From Candidatus Anaerobiospirillum pullicola (GTDB lineage: Bacteria; Pseudomonadota; Gammaproteobacteria; Enterobacterales; Succinivibrionaceae): a stretch of 38,392 nucleotides of DNA. The translations under genes and the position numbers were made by a program. The notes below the pieces were generated by a model. It saw nothing but the letters and a program-made list of their open reading frames with translations, had not been told where the DNA came from and did no database searches. Below are positions 9,768 to 18,578 of the stretch, one piece after another; within the stretch, counting starts at the first letter, position 1; each line of letters opens with the position of its first letter. The DNA lies in assembly GCA_018884035.1 (NCBI GenBank), contig JAHLFE010000226.1, positions 1 to 38,392 of the forward strand. Direction: 5' to 3'.

Positions 9768-9832
9768 CCTACAGCCAGCGTGGGCTGCACATACTGAAGA
9801 TAAGTGCTGTGCGCTCCCCCGCTGGCTGTAGG
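9768..9832 (-). other. Second strong hairpin 3' of the autotransporter gene
   Basis: CCTACAGCCAGCG (9768-9780) and CGCTGGCTGTAGG (9820-9832) are a perfect 13-bp inverted repeat, with an inner GCACA/TGTGC stem. It lies between the stop codon at 9888 and the terminator at 9701-9758 and lacks its own T run. It may stabilise the 3' end of the transcript. The flanking GAGCAAAGG (9837-9845) could also pair with GGCTTTGCTC of the terminator, allowing an alternative fold. Confidence 0.5.
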
Positions 9833-9887
9833 AGCGAGCAAAGGTTACTTTGCTCTATTTGGGGTTTAGTCTTAAGACCGTGAGGTC

Positions 9888-12800
9888 TTAGAAGACGAAG
9901 CGGGCATTGGCCTTTACGCCGTACTCATCAGTGCTCGACGAGCCAGTGTAGTTGACTCCTAAGCCTAAGCTAAAGTTGCCAGTCTTAGCAGCCACACCTA
10001 AGGTCGCACCATAGGTGAAGTTGTCAATGACCTCCGAGCTGACGTTAGTGGAGAGGTTCTCCACACCCGCCCAGTGTACGGTGCCATCGGTCTCGTCATC
10101 GCCAAAGTTGCCGGTTAAGGTCAGGTCAAACGATGGTTTCACCGACCAGTTGCCACCAACAAACTCCTTAGCGACGGTCACACCCACAGGGATGGAGAAG
10201 ATGCCCATGCTGTCGCCGTCGTAGGAAGCAACCGTGCCCTCGCCGTCAACATCGTAGTCATCCATATCGATGTAGCTGTAACGTAAGCCCGCATGTGGGG
10301 TCACGCTCGCACCGGTAAAGTCAAAGGCGTACTGCGCGGTCACACCTAAGCTTAAGTTGCTGGTATCAATAGAAGCACCGACCGTATCGATCGAGGTATT
10401 AGCCTCCAGATCGTTATCAGCAACGGTGTAGGTGAGGTCAGCTACAACCTTGAAGTTGTTGGCGCTGAAGCCACCGTAGACACCAAAGCCGTAGTAGTCG
10501 AAATCATTGGAGACAGCGCTACCCGCGTCCTTGCCATCAACATCACCGGAGCCGACATTGAACATGGCACCGAAGCTGACGCCATTGGCTAAGGTGTAGT
10601 CAGCACCTAAAGCCACGCCATAGAGGTTGAGATCGACACCGTAGTCCACACCCTCAGCATCAAAGCCATCCGACTCGGAGCTCTTGTACATTGGGGTAAC
10701 CCACAGGGCAGCACCTTGGGTGTTGTCAGCAACCGTGAGGTTGTAACCGGTAGCACCCATGCCCATACGTCCGGAGATAGCCTCGTAAGAGGAAGAACCG
10801 GCGGTGATCGCAGCTTGCGCCGCGCCACCAAAGACCGCTAAGCGAGCAACTGCTTCAGCCGCAGTACCGTCGCCAGTGGAGATGGTCTCTTGCAGGAAGT
10901 AGTTGCTGTACTGGCCATAGACGCGATTGCCTTGTGCATCATAGGAGTAGAGCAGACGGTCGTCGCTCACACCAGCAATCTGGGTGTAACCACTCTCAGC
11001 AGCCACTTGGTGTGCAGCAACTTCCTCATCGGTTGGCACGGAGCCGTTATAGCCACGAGCGTAAGCCACTAAGGAAGCGTAGACAGGGTCAGAAGCACCA
11101 CGCATAATGGCACGACCTTGTGGGTTCACACCTAAGGTCACAGTACCATCAGCACCGACAACACCTTGTAAGAAGTCATTCTCGGTGGTGACGTTGATGT
11201 TGTCCTCGTAGGCTGGGGCCTCAGCGTCCTCGACTGGAGCGTAAGCAGTATTGTTCACATAAGTGATGCTGGAGCCAGACTCAAAGACCTGATAGGTAGC
11301 AGCACGCACATCACCGTCGATGACGATATCACCACCATCGGCAATGACCTTACCGGTAGCACCGGCAAAGGAGATTAATGGCGTACCACCTACCTCAGCA
11401 CGCGAGGCTACTGGAGCACTGACTAAGATGGCCGTATTGTCACCTAAGTACACGGTGTCATTGAGGCTACCTAAGATCGCGCTCTGAGCGTAGTTGGTCG
11501 AAGCAGCAGTATTGTAGTAGTTGGTGAAGCCCTCTAAGGTCTGGTTAGTGAGCACTAAGCTCTCACCGCTACCTAAGGTAAAGGCCTTACCTAAGTAGAC
11601 CACGGCACCAACTTCATTCTCTACTAAGGAGCCATTGTGCTGGAAGCGCGCAATCTTTTCCTCTAAGGTGGCTAAGCTGTCCGAGCCGATACCTAAAGCG
11701 GAATTGCGACCGACAAAGATGCTGCCATCTAAGGTGTCAGCAAAGAGGTCAGTTTGCTGCGTACCCGAGAGGTTGTTGATGGAGGCTAAAGCCGTTGGCT
11801 GGTTGTAAGCAGGATCAACGTAGAGCTCGCCACTATTTAACTTTAAGGCACCAGTAACCTCTAAGCGGCCCGAGTAGTTGGCAGCCTCATTGAAGTCGGT
11901 GGTATCGACATCATCAGTATCAGCTGCATCCCAACCCACTTGCAGTAAGGAGCCGTCGGTTAAGGTCAGATTGGTGGTATTCACCGTACCATCAGCGACA
12001 TAAACTGCTGCGTCGTGCGTGCCCTCACCAATGTTTAAGCTCTGGGTAGCGCTTAAGGTACCAGTGATTAAGGAGGCGCCGTTCTGACCATCGATCGTTA
12101 CGGTTGGGGCTTGTAAGGACTTGCTGATATCCACAGCACCGACCTTGACATCATTGGTAACGACCACATCGTTATCCACGATGATCTCGCCAATACCAGT
12201 GATAGAGCCAGAGACGGTGGTGATGCCAGGCTGGAACTCACCTTCCTTGAAGAGCACCAGCGAATCGCCAGCGGTGCCGTTACCGGCTAAGGTACCCACG
12301 ATACCCTCACCATAGAGGGAGAGGGAAGAGTACGAGCCTAAGCTTAAGCCGATTGGCTTCTTGCTGTCGGTAAAGGCAAAGTACTTGTTGCCATCGGCGT
12401 TTTGCCATGCCTTGTGCAGCCATAAATCGCCGTCCACACTAATGGTGGTCATACCCACGGTATCACCCTGCACGGCCGCAAAGTGACCGGAGATTTGATC
12501 GCCAGCGCTAACGCCTTGCAGTAAGACTTGTGGCATGACCTCATTGGTGACGTCGCTGCTGACTTGCACGAAGTCCTTAACCTGATCCCACTGCGTGGTC
12601 ATGGTGTTTGGATCGTATGGCATGTTGAGCGCCACTTGGCCTACATTGATGTAGCTGCCACGATCTAATCTATCCACTAAGTTTTGCTTTAAGAGGCGGG
12701 CTTGCTCGGCAGTCAGACCCTTACCACCATTGATGGTAGCAGCAGAGCCAGAGGTGTAGTCGAGCTTGAGGACAGCACCATTAGTGAGGTTGATGTTGGC

Positions 12801-15800
12801 CGAGGTTAAAGTCTCGTTGATGTCCACAGCAGAGGTGGTGGTATCACCAGAGGTGGTGAGCGAGAGCTTCACTAAGGCATTAGCAGCGGTGTCACCAAAG
12901 ACTAAGTTACCACCGTCGACGGTGATGTTAGCGTTGTTTAAGGAGATACCGGCTTGGGTATTGGCATCCTTGCCTAAGTCAGCTAAGGTCTCTGGTTCGG
13001 TCTCTAAGTCGACATCGATGTCGGTGCGACCTAAGAGGGTTAAGGTGCCATCAACATTGATGTCGGCATTCTCGGCTTGGATCGTGTTAAAGGTGGCCTT
13101 GCTGCCTTCTTCGATATTAATGTCTGGGACATTATCAGGATCAGCAGTAATCACCATGCTGATGTTATCAGCGGTTAAGGAAGCGGTGTGGCCTAAACGC
13201 AGGTAGTCATCCCAACTGCCCACTTGCAGTTTGGCACCATCAGTGAAGTTGATGTCGCTTAAAGTGCTATTGTTGGATAAAGTCCAGTCACCGGTGTAGA
13301 CTTCCAGCGAGCTGTCAGCACTACCACTAAAGGTGAGCTTATTGACGGCAACAGTGCCCACATTGGAAGCGTTATCAACGCCAAACTCAGCCATGCCATG
13401 GGCGTCTAAGAGCAGCGAGCCACCATTGAAGACCACCTCTTTATTGGCAGAGGTAAAGCGCTCCGCCACAAATAAGGTGCCACCGCTGACGGTGACGACA
13501 TTGTCAGCAGCGTCGGTGCCAGTCTTGTTGGTGGCCTTGTCGGTGACACTTAAACCTTGAGCGACAATGGCGCCTTCACCCAGATTGAGGGTAGCAGCAT
13601 CTTCGCCCTTGTTTACTAAGCTCAGCTCACCGGTAGAGACTAACCAGCCACCAGATTTGCCTGTATCACTGTTAAAGTTGATATTGCCGGCAGTACCAGC
13701 GGTAGAACTGGTGATCTTAGAGAAGTCGATATCGCCGGTGACAGCGCCGTCAACTAAGAGCACACCACCCTTTTGCAGGTCGAGCAAGGTGGCCGTCTTA
13801 TCATCGTCATAGCCAGTGAGGTCTAAGAAGTCACTGAGCTCAGTGCCGGTGATCTTTAAGATACCGTGGCCAGCACGGGCAAAGTAGTCGGTAGCAGAGA
13901 TGTGATCACCATCTTCATTGGTGCTGGTACTAGAGACGGTGATCGTACCTGCACCCCACGTGATGTTGGCATCAGTGAGGTCTAAGGTAGCGTCTGCACC
14001 AGTGGCACCAGTTACATTGATATTGGCATTAGAGGCGGTATTAGACGCACCCTTGATGTCAAAGGTGCCATGCCATGTTAAGGACGCTGGGTTGCCGTTC
14101 TTGTAGTACTTCCAACCGTCATCAAGGCCGTCATTACCATCGAGTTGATCATCAGTATCGAGAATGCCGTCCCCATCCAGGTCAGCAGCCTGCACCGCAC
14201 CCACGCTTAAGCTACCAGAGGTAATGGTCAGGCTCTGGCGATCAGCGTTTTGCCATGCACCGCCACTGACGGTAATCGAGCCTGAAGCAGAAGCTTTAGC
14301 ATTGCCAATGACGATGTTGTCACCGTGGATGTTAGCCACTTGCTCTGGAGTGGTGGTGTAATCACCAGAGGCATCTTTGGTGTAGTAATCACGGCTTAAG
14401 GTTAAGCCCTTATCTACGGTAAAGATCGTGCCCGAAGCGTTTAAGGACAGGTCGTCGTGAGCGATACCGGCTTCGATGCCTAAGCCACTTAAGGTGCCAC
14501 CGCTGTAGTCAGCAGAGCCTAAGTCTAAGATGCGGCCATCTAAGGTCAGCTTGCTGATATCGGCTAAGTCTAAGCCCTTATGCAGGACTAAGTGCTCGCC
14601 CTTAATGGTGCCGTTGTTGCGGACGAAGATCTTGCCTGCATAGAAGCGTGTCTCAGAGTCGCCTGCAGTAGAGCCTTCGGCGGTAGCTTCGTACTTATCG
14701 ATATCGTTCTGCGAGACAAAGGACACGTCCTTGTTGAGGTCAAGACCGTCTGCATCAGTGCCCACCAGCTCTAAGATGGCATTGCCTTTGCCTTTGGCTG
14801 ACTGCAGAATTACACCTACATTGGCACCGGCAAACACGCCCTCTGGTAACAGATTGTTATCTGCATCGTAGTGCTTGAGCAGCTGATCCTCAGAGATGAT
14901 CAGGTGGCCCTTGTTTTTACCATCATCTGTCTCAGGGTTATTGTTCTTAACCATGAGGTTGGTGTAGTTGACCAATTGGCCTTGCATGTCTGTAAGGCCA
15001 GCAACTTTGGTCGTACCACCAGAGGCAGAATTACCAAGCACAATAGTGCCTTGGTTGTTGGCGTTCACATCTCTTAAGATAATCAATGCAGCGCTATGCT
15101 GACCGACTTTATCTGCGGTCTTGCCACCAAAGAGACCGTCTAAGATCAGGGTACCGTTTTGGCCCACATTGATGTCGGCATTACGCAGTCTAATGGCTTT
15201 GGCGTAGATAGCACCGTATTTGCCATCAGCCACATTCATTTGTGGTACAGCGATGATCTTGCCCTCATTATCAAAAGAGGCTTCAAAGACCACTCTATTG
15301 CTACCCATGATGAATGAGGAGGCGTAGTCGTCGCCAGTGTAGACGATGTCTTTGTTGTCCGCTGGCTTGGCCTCGTCATCCAGATCGACGAGCTCACCGG
15401 CAAAGTTGACAACAGATGCACCATTAAACTGGACATCCGTAGTGCCTGCAAAGAATGACTCGTGGTTTAAGTTAATGGTCGAGTCCGAGACACTGGCTAC
15501 GCCATTTGTCCCTGCGCCTACAGCATAAATATGCGAATAGTTGGCACGTCGAGCCTCTGGAGTCGTTTTATCTTCTTTTGCCTTATTTACGGCGTTGTCA
15601 TAGTCTTTCTCTTTGAGGCCGCCTAAGGTGATAACACTGCCATCGCTGACCTTGACGTCGTTAAACTCAACGCCAAATTGAGTCAGATTGACTGTAGACT
15701 TTTGATCAACGGTAAAGGTGCCGTATTCACCAGTAACAGTGTTTTCTGCCGTTCCGACATAACCTAGGATAGAGGTGTTGGTTTTATTGGTGTTGGAGAG

Positions 15801-16226
15801 GTTTAAGGTCGCACCGTTTTGTACGGTTAAACCACGCATACCAAAGGTGCGGTCGGCCGCACCTTCGATCGATACGGTAGCGCCATTTTGCACCGTCAGA
15901 ATGCCGGTAAAGGCGGTGCCGGAGGTGCTGTGCCAATCATTCATGGTCGTCCAATCACCACTGTTTAAGTCTACAGTTTGATTGGAGCTAATGGTCTCGT
16001 TATGGCCTGCTACATTGCTGATTGAGCTAGAGTTGAAATCATCTACTGTGAGGACTCCGTCAGGAGTTGTTGTACCGTTAACCCAAGCAGCCTGAGCAGG
16101 TGTGCTGGCAACGGCTAAGCCCGCAGTTAAGAGTACAGCAGAGGCAATGCCTTTAAAGTAGGCGTTCTTAAAAATAGCGCGGTACTGAGCGAGTAAGTAC
16201 TTCAGCGCGTTGTTAGTTTGTTTCAT
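9888..16226 (-). CDS. Giant autotransporter, paralogue of the gene at 894-7238
   Basis: A 2,112-residue autotransporter. The first 34 or so residues nearly repeat those of the paralogue, with a likely cleavage after PAQA at about residue 46. The passenger (about 47-1830) is Gly/Asn/Asp/Thr-rich beta-helix-type repeat sequence and has diverged strongly from the paralogue, with conserved islands such as DGSIFVG and NPQGRAIM-GASDPVYA. Around residues 680-705 it has a run of Asp-rich loops (DLDGDGILDTDD), the pattern of thrombospondin type-3/dockerin-like calcium sites, which the paralogue lacks. The final ~270 residues are a PF03797-type barrel ending in NARFVF, almost identical to the paralogue also at nucleotide level. 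The ATG is fixed by the shared signal sequence. It probably acts at the cell surface; the ligand is unknown. Confidence 0.93.
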   Translation of the reverse strand: MKQTNNALKYLLAQYRAIFKNAYFKGIASAVLLTAGLAVASTPAQAAWVNGTTTPDGVLTVDDFNSSSISNVAGHNETISSNQTVDLNSGDWTTMNDWHSTSGTAFTGILTVQNGATVSIEGAADRTFGMRGLTVQNGATLNLSNTNKTNTSILGYVGTAENTVTGEYGTFTVDQKSTVNLTQFGVEFNDVKVSDGSVITLGGLKEKDYDNAVNKAKEDKTTPEARRANYSHIYAVGAGTNGVASVSDSTINLNHESFFAGTTDVQFNGASVVNFAGELVDLDDEAKPADNKDIVYTGDDYASSFIMGSNRVVFEASFDNEGKIIAVPQMNVADGKYGAIYAKAIRLRNADINVGQNGTLILDGLFGGKTADKVGQHSAALIILRDVNANNQGTIVLGNSASGGTTKVAGLTDMQGQLVNYTNLMVKNNNPETDDGKNKGHLIISEDQLLKHYDADNNLLPEGVFAGANVGVILQSAKGKGNAILELVGTDADGLDLNKDVSFVSQNDIDKYEATAEGSTAGDSETRFYAGKIFVRNNGTIKGEHLVLHKGLDLADISKLTLDGRILDLGSADYSGGTLSGLGIEAGIAHDDLSLNASGTIFTVDKGLTLSRDYYTKDASGDYTTTPEQVANIHGDNIVIGNAKASASGSITVSGGAWQNADRQSLTITSGSLSVGAVQAADLDGDGILDTDDQLDGNDGLDDGWKYYKNGNPASLTWHGTFDIKGASNTASNANINVTGATGADATLDLTDANITWGAGTITVSSTSTNEDGDHISATDYFARAGHGILKITGTELSDFLDLTGYDDDKTATLLDLQKGGVLLVDGAVTGDIDFSKITSSTAGTAGNINFNSDTGKSGGWLVSTGELSLVNKGEDAATLNLGEGAIVAQGLSVTDKATNKTGTDAADNVVTVSGGTLFVAERFTSANKEVVFNGGSLLLDAHGMAEFGVDNASNVGTVAVNKLTFSGSADSSLEVYTGDWTLSNNSTLSDINFTDGAKLQVGSWDDYLRLGHTASLTADNISMVITADPDNVPDINIEEGSKATFNTIQAENADINVDGTLTLLGRTDIDVDLETEPETLADLGKDANTQAGISLNNANITVDGGNLVFGDTAANALVKLSLTTSGDTTTSAVDINETLTSANINLTNGAVLKLDYTSGSAATINGGKGLTAEQARLLKQNLVDRLDRGSYINVGQVALNMPYDPNTMTTQWDQVKDFVQVSSDVTNEVMPQVLLQGVSAGDQISGHFAAVQGDTVGMTTISVDGDLWLHKAWQNADGNKYFAFTDSKKPIGLSLGSYSSLSLYGEGIVGTLAGNGTAGDSLVLFKEGEFQPGITTVSGSITGIGEIIVDNDVVVTNDVKVGAVDISKSLQAPTVTIDGQNGASLITGTLSATQSLNIGEGTHDAAVYVADGTVNTTNLTLTDGSLLQVGWDAADTDDVDTTDFNEAANYSGRLEVTGALKLNSGELYVDPAYNQPTALASINNLSGTQQTDLFADTLDGSIFVGRNSALGIGSDSLATLEEKIARFQHNGSLVENEVGAVVYLGKAFTLGSGESLVLTNQTLEGFTNYYNTAASTNYAQSAILGSLNDTVYLGDNTAILVSAPVASRAEVGGTPLISFAGATGKVIADGGDIVIDGDVRAATYQVFESGSSITYVNNTAYAPVEDAEAPAYEDNINVTTENDFLQGVVGADGTVTLGVNPQGRAIMRGASDPVYASLVAYARGYNGSVPTDEEVAAHQVAAESGYTQIAGVSDDRLLYSYDAQGNRVYGQYSNYFLQETISTGDGTAAEAVARLAVFGGAAQAAITAGSSSYEAISGRMGMGATGYNLTVADNTQGAALWVTPMYKSSESDGFDAEGVDYGVDLNLYGVALGADYTLANGVSFGAMFNVGSGDVDGKDAGSAVSNDFDYYGFGVYGGFSANNFKVVADLTYTVADNDLEANTSIDTVGASIDTSNLSLGVTAQYAFDFTGASVTPHAGLRYSYIDMDDYDVDGEGTVASYDGDSMGIFSIPVGVTVAKEFVGGNWSVKPSFDLTLTGNFGDDETDGTVHWAGVENLSTNVSSEVIDNFTYGATLGVAAKTGNFSLGLGVNYTGSSSTDEYGVKANARFVF

Positions 16227-16270
16227 CAGTTTGTAGTTTGTGTCTTACACATAAAAAGCGCTTGTCTTTG
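16227..16270 (-). promoter_or_regulatory. Conserved leader of the second autotransporter gene
   Basis: The coding strand reads ACAAACTACAAACTG immediately before the ATG, and the AAGCGCTT palindrome lies at 16256-16263. Both features recur upstream of the gene ending at 7238. There is no Shine-Dalgarno-like AGGAGG. Shared control of the two genes is plausible but inferred. Confidence 0.4.
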
Positions 16271-17259
16271 ATGCTTTTGTCAGTTGAGCCCTCATTCCCT
16301 TGTAGTGTTTTGGCATGTCCCCTCATGAGCGGCGTATCCCGTAACAGTGCCTTTATCCCTGCGCTCTGCCGCTTTGAGGCAGCAACATAACGATCCATGC
16401 AGCAGACCTTGCGTCTGCTGTTGCTGTATGACTCACTTTTCCCGTCAATCACGTCGGTTGATGCCTGTTTTGTCCTGAATCGTCAGCCTTTCCTGTGGCC
16501 AAAAGCATTGCACTTGAGGTACAGCAAAGGAGGGCATCACTACAGGGGCCTCTGCCATAGTTGCTTCATGTGCACTGCCTTGCTTTGCGTGGCTATGCCC
16601 GCACATGCTGACAGCTTTGGCCGTAGTGGCCTGAGTCGTAAAGCAAGCAAAAGAAAGCAGCTTAGAAGCGGCAGGATAGGGATAAAAGGGGGATAGCGCG
16701 TAAGCGAGAGGGACTGTACTAAATGCGGAGCAGTGGTGAGGTGAAGTGCTAAAAGAAATCCACTGCCATAGAGGAGATTGCTTGCTGAGCGCAAGCACAG
16801 AGAGCAAGTATCATCACCGCCTGCGTAATATGCAGCGTGGCGGCATCGTCCTGTCCTAAGAGTTTTCTTATTAGAGAGGCTTGGGGCGGGCGATGTAGCT
16901 GGCATGGGTGCCACCGTTTCATCAGTATGGTGGCTGTTAAGCGCAGAGCTGTGTGCTATGCACCGGCGTTGCACCGGTCAGAGCTCTGTATATTTGCATG
17001 TGCCAGCGATGTGGCAGCAACCAAGGTGTAGTTGCCATGCAGCATTGTGCTGCCTCCAAACTGCAACTAAGACCTGCTGCTGCGTCTTGGTACTGTGTGT
17101 CAGCAGTACCTGACAAGCGCGTATGAGGTGGCAGTAACCTGCAAAGTACGCAGGTACCTGTCCACAAAAATAAACGCATTTGCAGACGGCCAAGACGCCT
17201 TGGAAAATGGTGATAAAAGTAAAGTAGGCAAAAGCAGTGTATTAGTATGAATCAGTAAA

Positions 17260-17273
17260 CAAATTTAAATTTG
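17260..17273. promoter_or_regulatory. 14-bp perfect AT-rich palindrome
   Basis: CAAATTTAAATTTG is fully self-complementary. It lies in an AT-rich patch about 1 kb upstream of the minus-strand autotransporter and 55 bp from a second, larger palindrome, suggesting a protein-binding or promoter region. Confidence 0.4.
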
Positions 17274-17326
17274 CTGTAATTAAGCTATTTCAGAGCAACT
17301 ATTGTCGTATATTAGCGCTTATTTTA

Positions 17327-17347
17327 GTATCTATTGACAATAGATAC
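17327..17347. promoter_or_regulatory. 21-bp perfect palindrome, operator-like
   Basis: GTATCTATTG and CAATAGATAC are 10-bp arms around a single A. A further partial half-site, CTATTGTCGTAT, occurs about 30 bp away at roughly 17299-17310. This looks like the operator of a dimeric regulator or a binding site at an initiation region. No regulator gene is adjacent. Confidence 0.5.
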
Positions 17348-18266
17348 AAAACGGGCGCAAAAACACGTTTTTACGGCACAAAGGGCTCATAACCTCAAGC
17401 GGGGCTGCCAGTAGAGCCAAGTTGTAACTCCACAGCCTTGATCCCCCAGAGAACCCTTCTCTGGGCCCGTCATGTTCTTCCTGTGCTGCATGCTCAGGAC
17501 AAAGGGCTTCTATGTGAGGGGCAAAAGATAGTGCAGGAGCGCGGGGCGCGGGGAATGAGCTGGGCCAAGGCGGAAGTGGCGTGGGGCGGGCGCTGCAGGC
17601 AGAGGCTGGATATGTTTAATACTAGAAACCCTCTCGTTTTTGCTATCGATTAACAAAAAGTTGTCAACAGATCTAGTAATAAATGCTTATGAGTTATCCA
17701 ATGCTAACTAGCTTAAGCAGCAAGGTTCATTCCTACTGTAAGCCTTGATATAGCGCTATCCATAAGAAACTATGATCCATGTGAAACTAAAGAAGTGTTC
17801 TTATCTAGATATAACATTGTTCTTACCTCGCAATAATCTAAAACCTTGATGAATCAAGACATGACAAAACTTACAGGAGGTAGGTCGTAAAGCTAAGCGC
17901 GATAGGGATTTTTGCAGATTTTTGCCAAGTATGTATTAGTGTCAAGAGGGGTAGATTAATACCCGCTGTTTTTCCGCTACACGCTGATTTAGATCGAGCT
18001 TGTACCACAATGCTGATGGGCATAGTCGCAGAAGGTGTCTCTAGTTTGTTCATGGGAAAAAGCTACATGCCTAGTTTGGCCGCCTTACGGCTTGCGCTTT
18101 TGCAGCGTATATAAGCGCTTTTTGGCCTCTAGATGTGAGCAAGTTTAGCTATGCGTGCGCATACAAAAGCCAGTAATTTTCGCGGATTTCGTTAAAAGGT
18201 CTAATAACTACAAAAAGTGCTTATTTATCATCTTTGTGCGGGGTAGTTTGGGGACGAATTACACCA

Positions 18267-18285
18267 GTCACTTCACAAAAGTGAC
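18267..18285. promoter_or_regulatory. Inverted repeat upstream of traD
   Basis: GTCACTT (18267-18273) and AAGTGAC (18279-18285) are perfect 7-bp arms around a 5-bp centre, about 290 bp upstream of the coupling-protein start. AAAAGTG recurs just after it. It is a possible operator for the conjugation genes; the assignment is positional only. Confidence 0.35.
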
Positions 18286-18578
18286 CAAAAGTGCACGAGG
18301 CGGGGTTGTACTCTCAAGACAAGGACGCAAGGGCCGTCACGCCGCCCAAGCGGTGTGGCCTTATCTGCCACATCCAGTCTGTTTCTTCTCTGCGGTGAAG
18401 GCTGGGGCACCGTCACTGCGCTGCACAGCGGTAGGTGGTAGGGCGGCGGTGTTGTGGGGGCCTTGGTGCTGTCCTTACGCGCAGTCCACAGCTGGTGCCG
18501 GTGTAAACCGCTAGAGCGTGGCACCGACCTTATCCCGTGTCGCAGCGAGGTGCGCGTAACTTTCTGCAGGAGTTTCCT

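Larger units (their letters stand above)
16271..18578. other. 2.3-kb region without a convincing gene
   Basis: Several open frames of 60-144 codons occur on both strands, but they overlap each other and lack ribosome binding sites, recognisable domains and consistent codon use. Two patches are clearly AT-richer than the surroundings: 17215-17355, with two perfect palindromes, and 17630-17870, with several TTCTTA and TTATC words. A frame at 17884-18114 is open for 76 codons after a good AGGAGG but has no ATG, GTG or TTG near it. The region separates the minus-strand autotransporter block from the plus-strand conjugation block, so it may hold divergent promoters. Confidence 0.45.

Noticed and set aside
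16540..16974. 144-codon minus-strand frame in the gene-free region
   Set aside because: Overlaps several other chance frames; no start signal and no domain.
17884..18114. 76-codon plus-strand frame after a good AGGAGG
   Set aside because: No ATG, GTG or TTG near the ribosome-site-like sequence; possibly a degraded gene, but nothing recognisable.
18537..18578. GTG at 18537 as the start of the coupling protein
   Set aside because: AGGAG stands 6 bp before the in-frame ATG at 18579, and the GTG has no such site.
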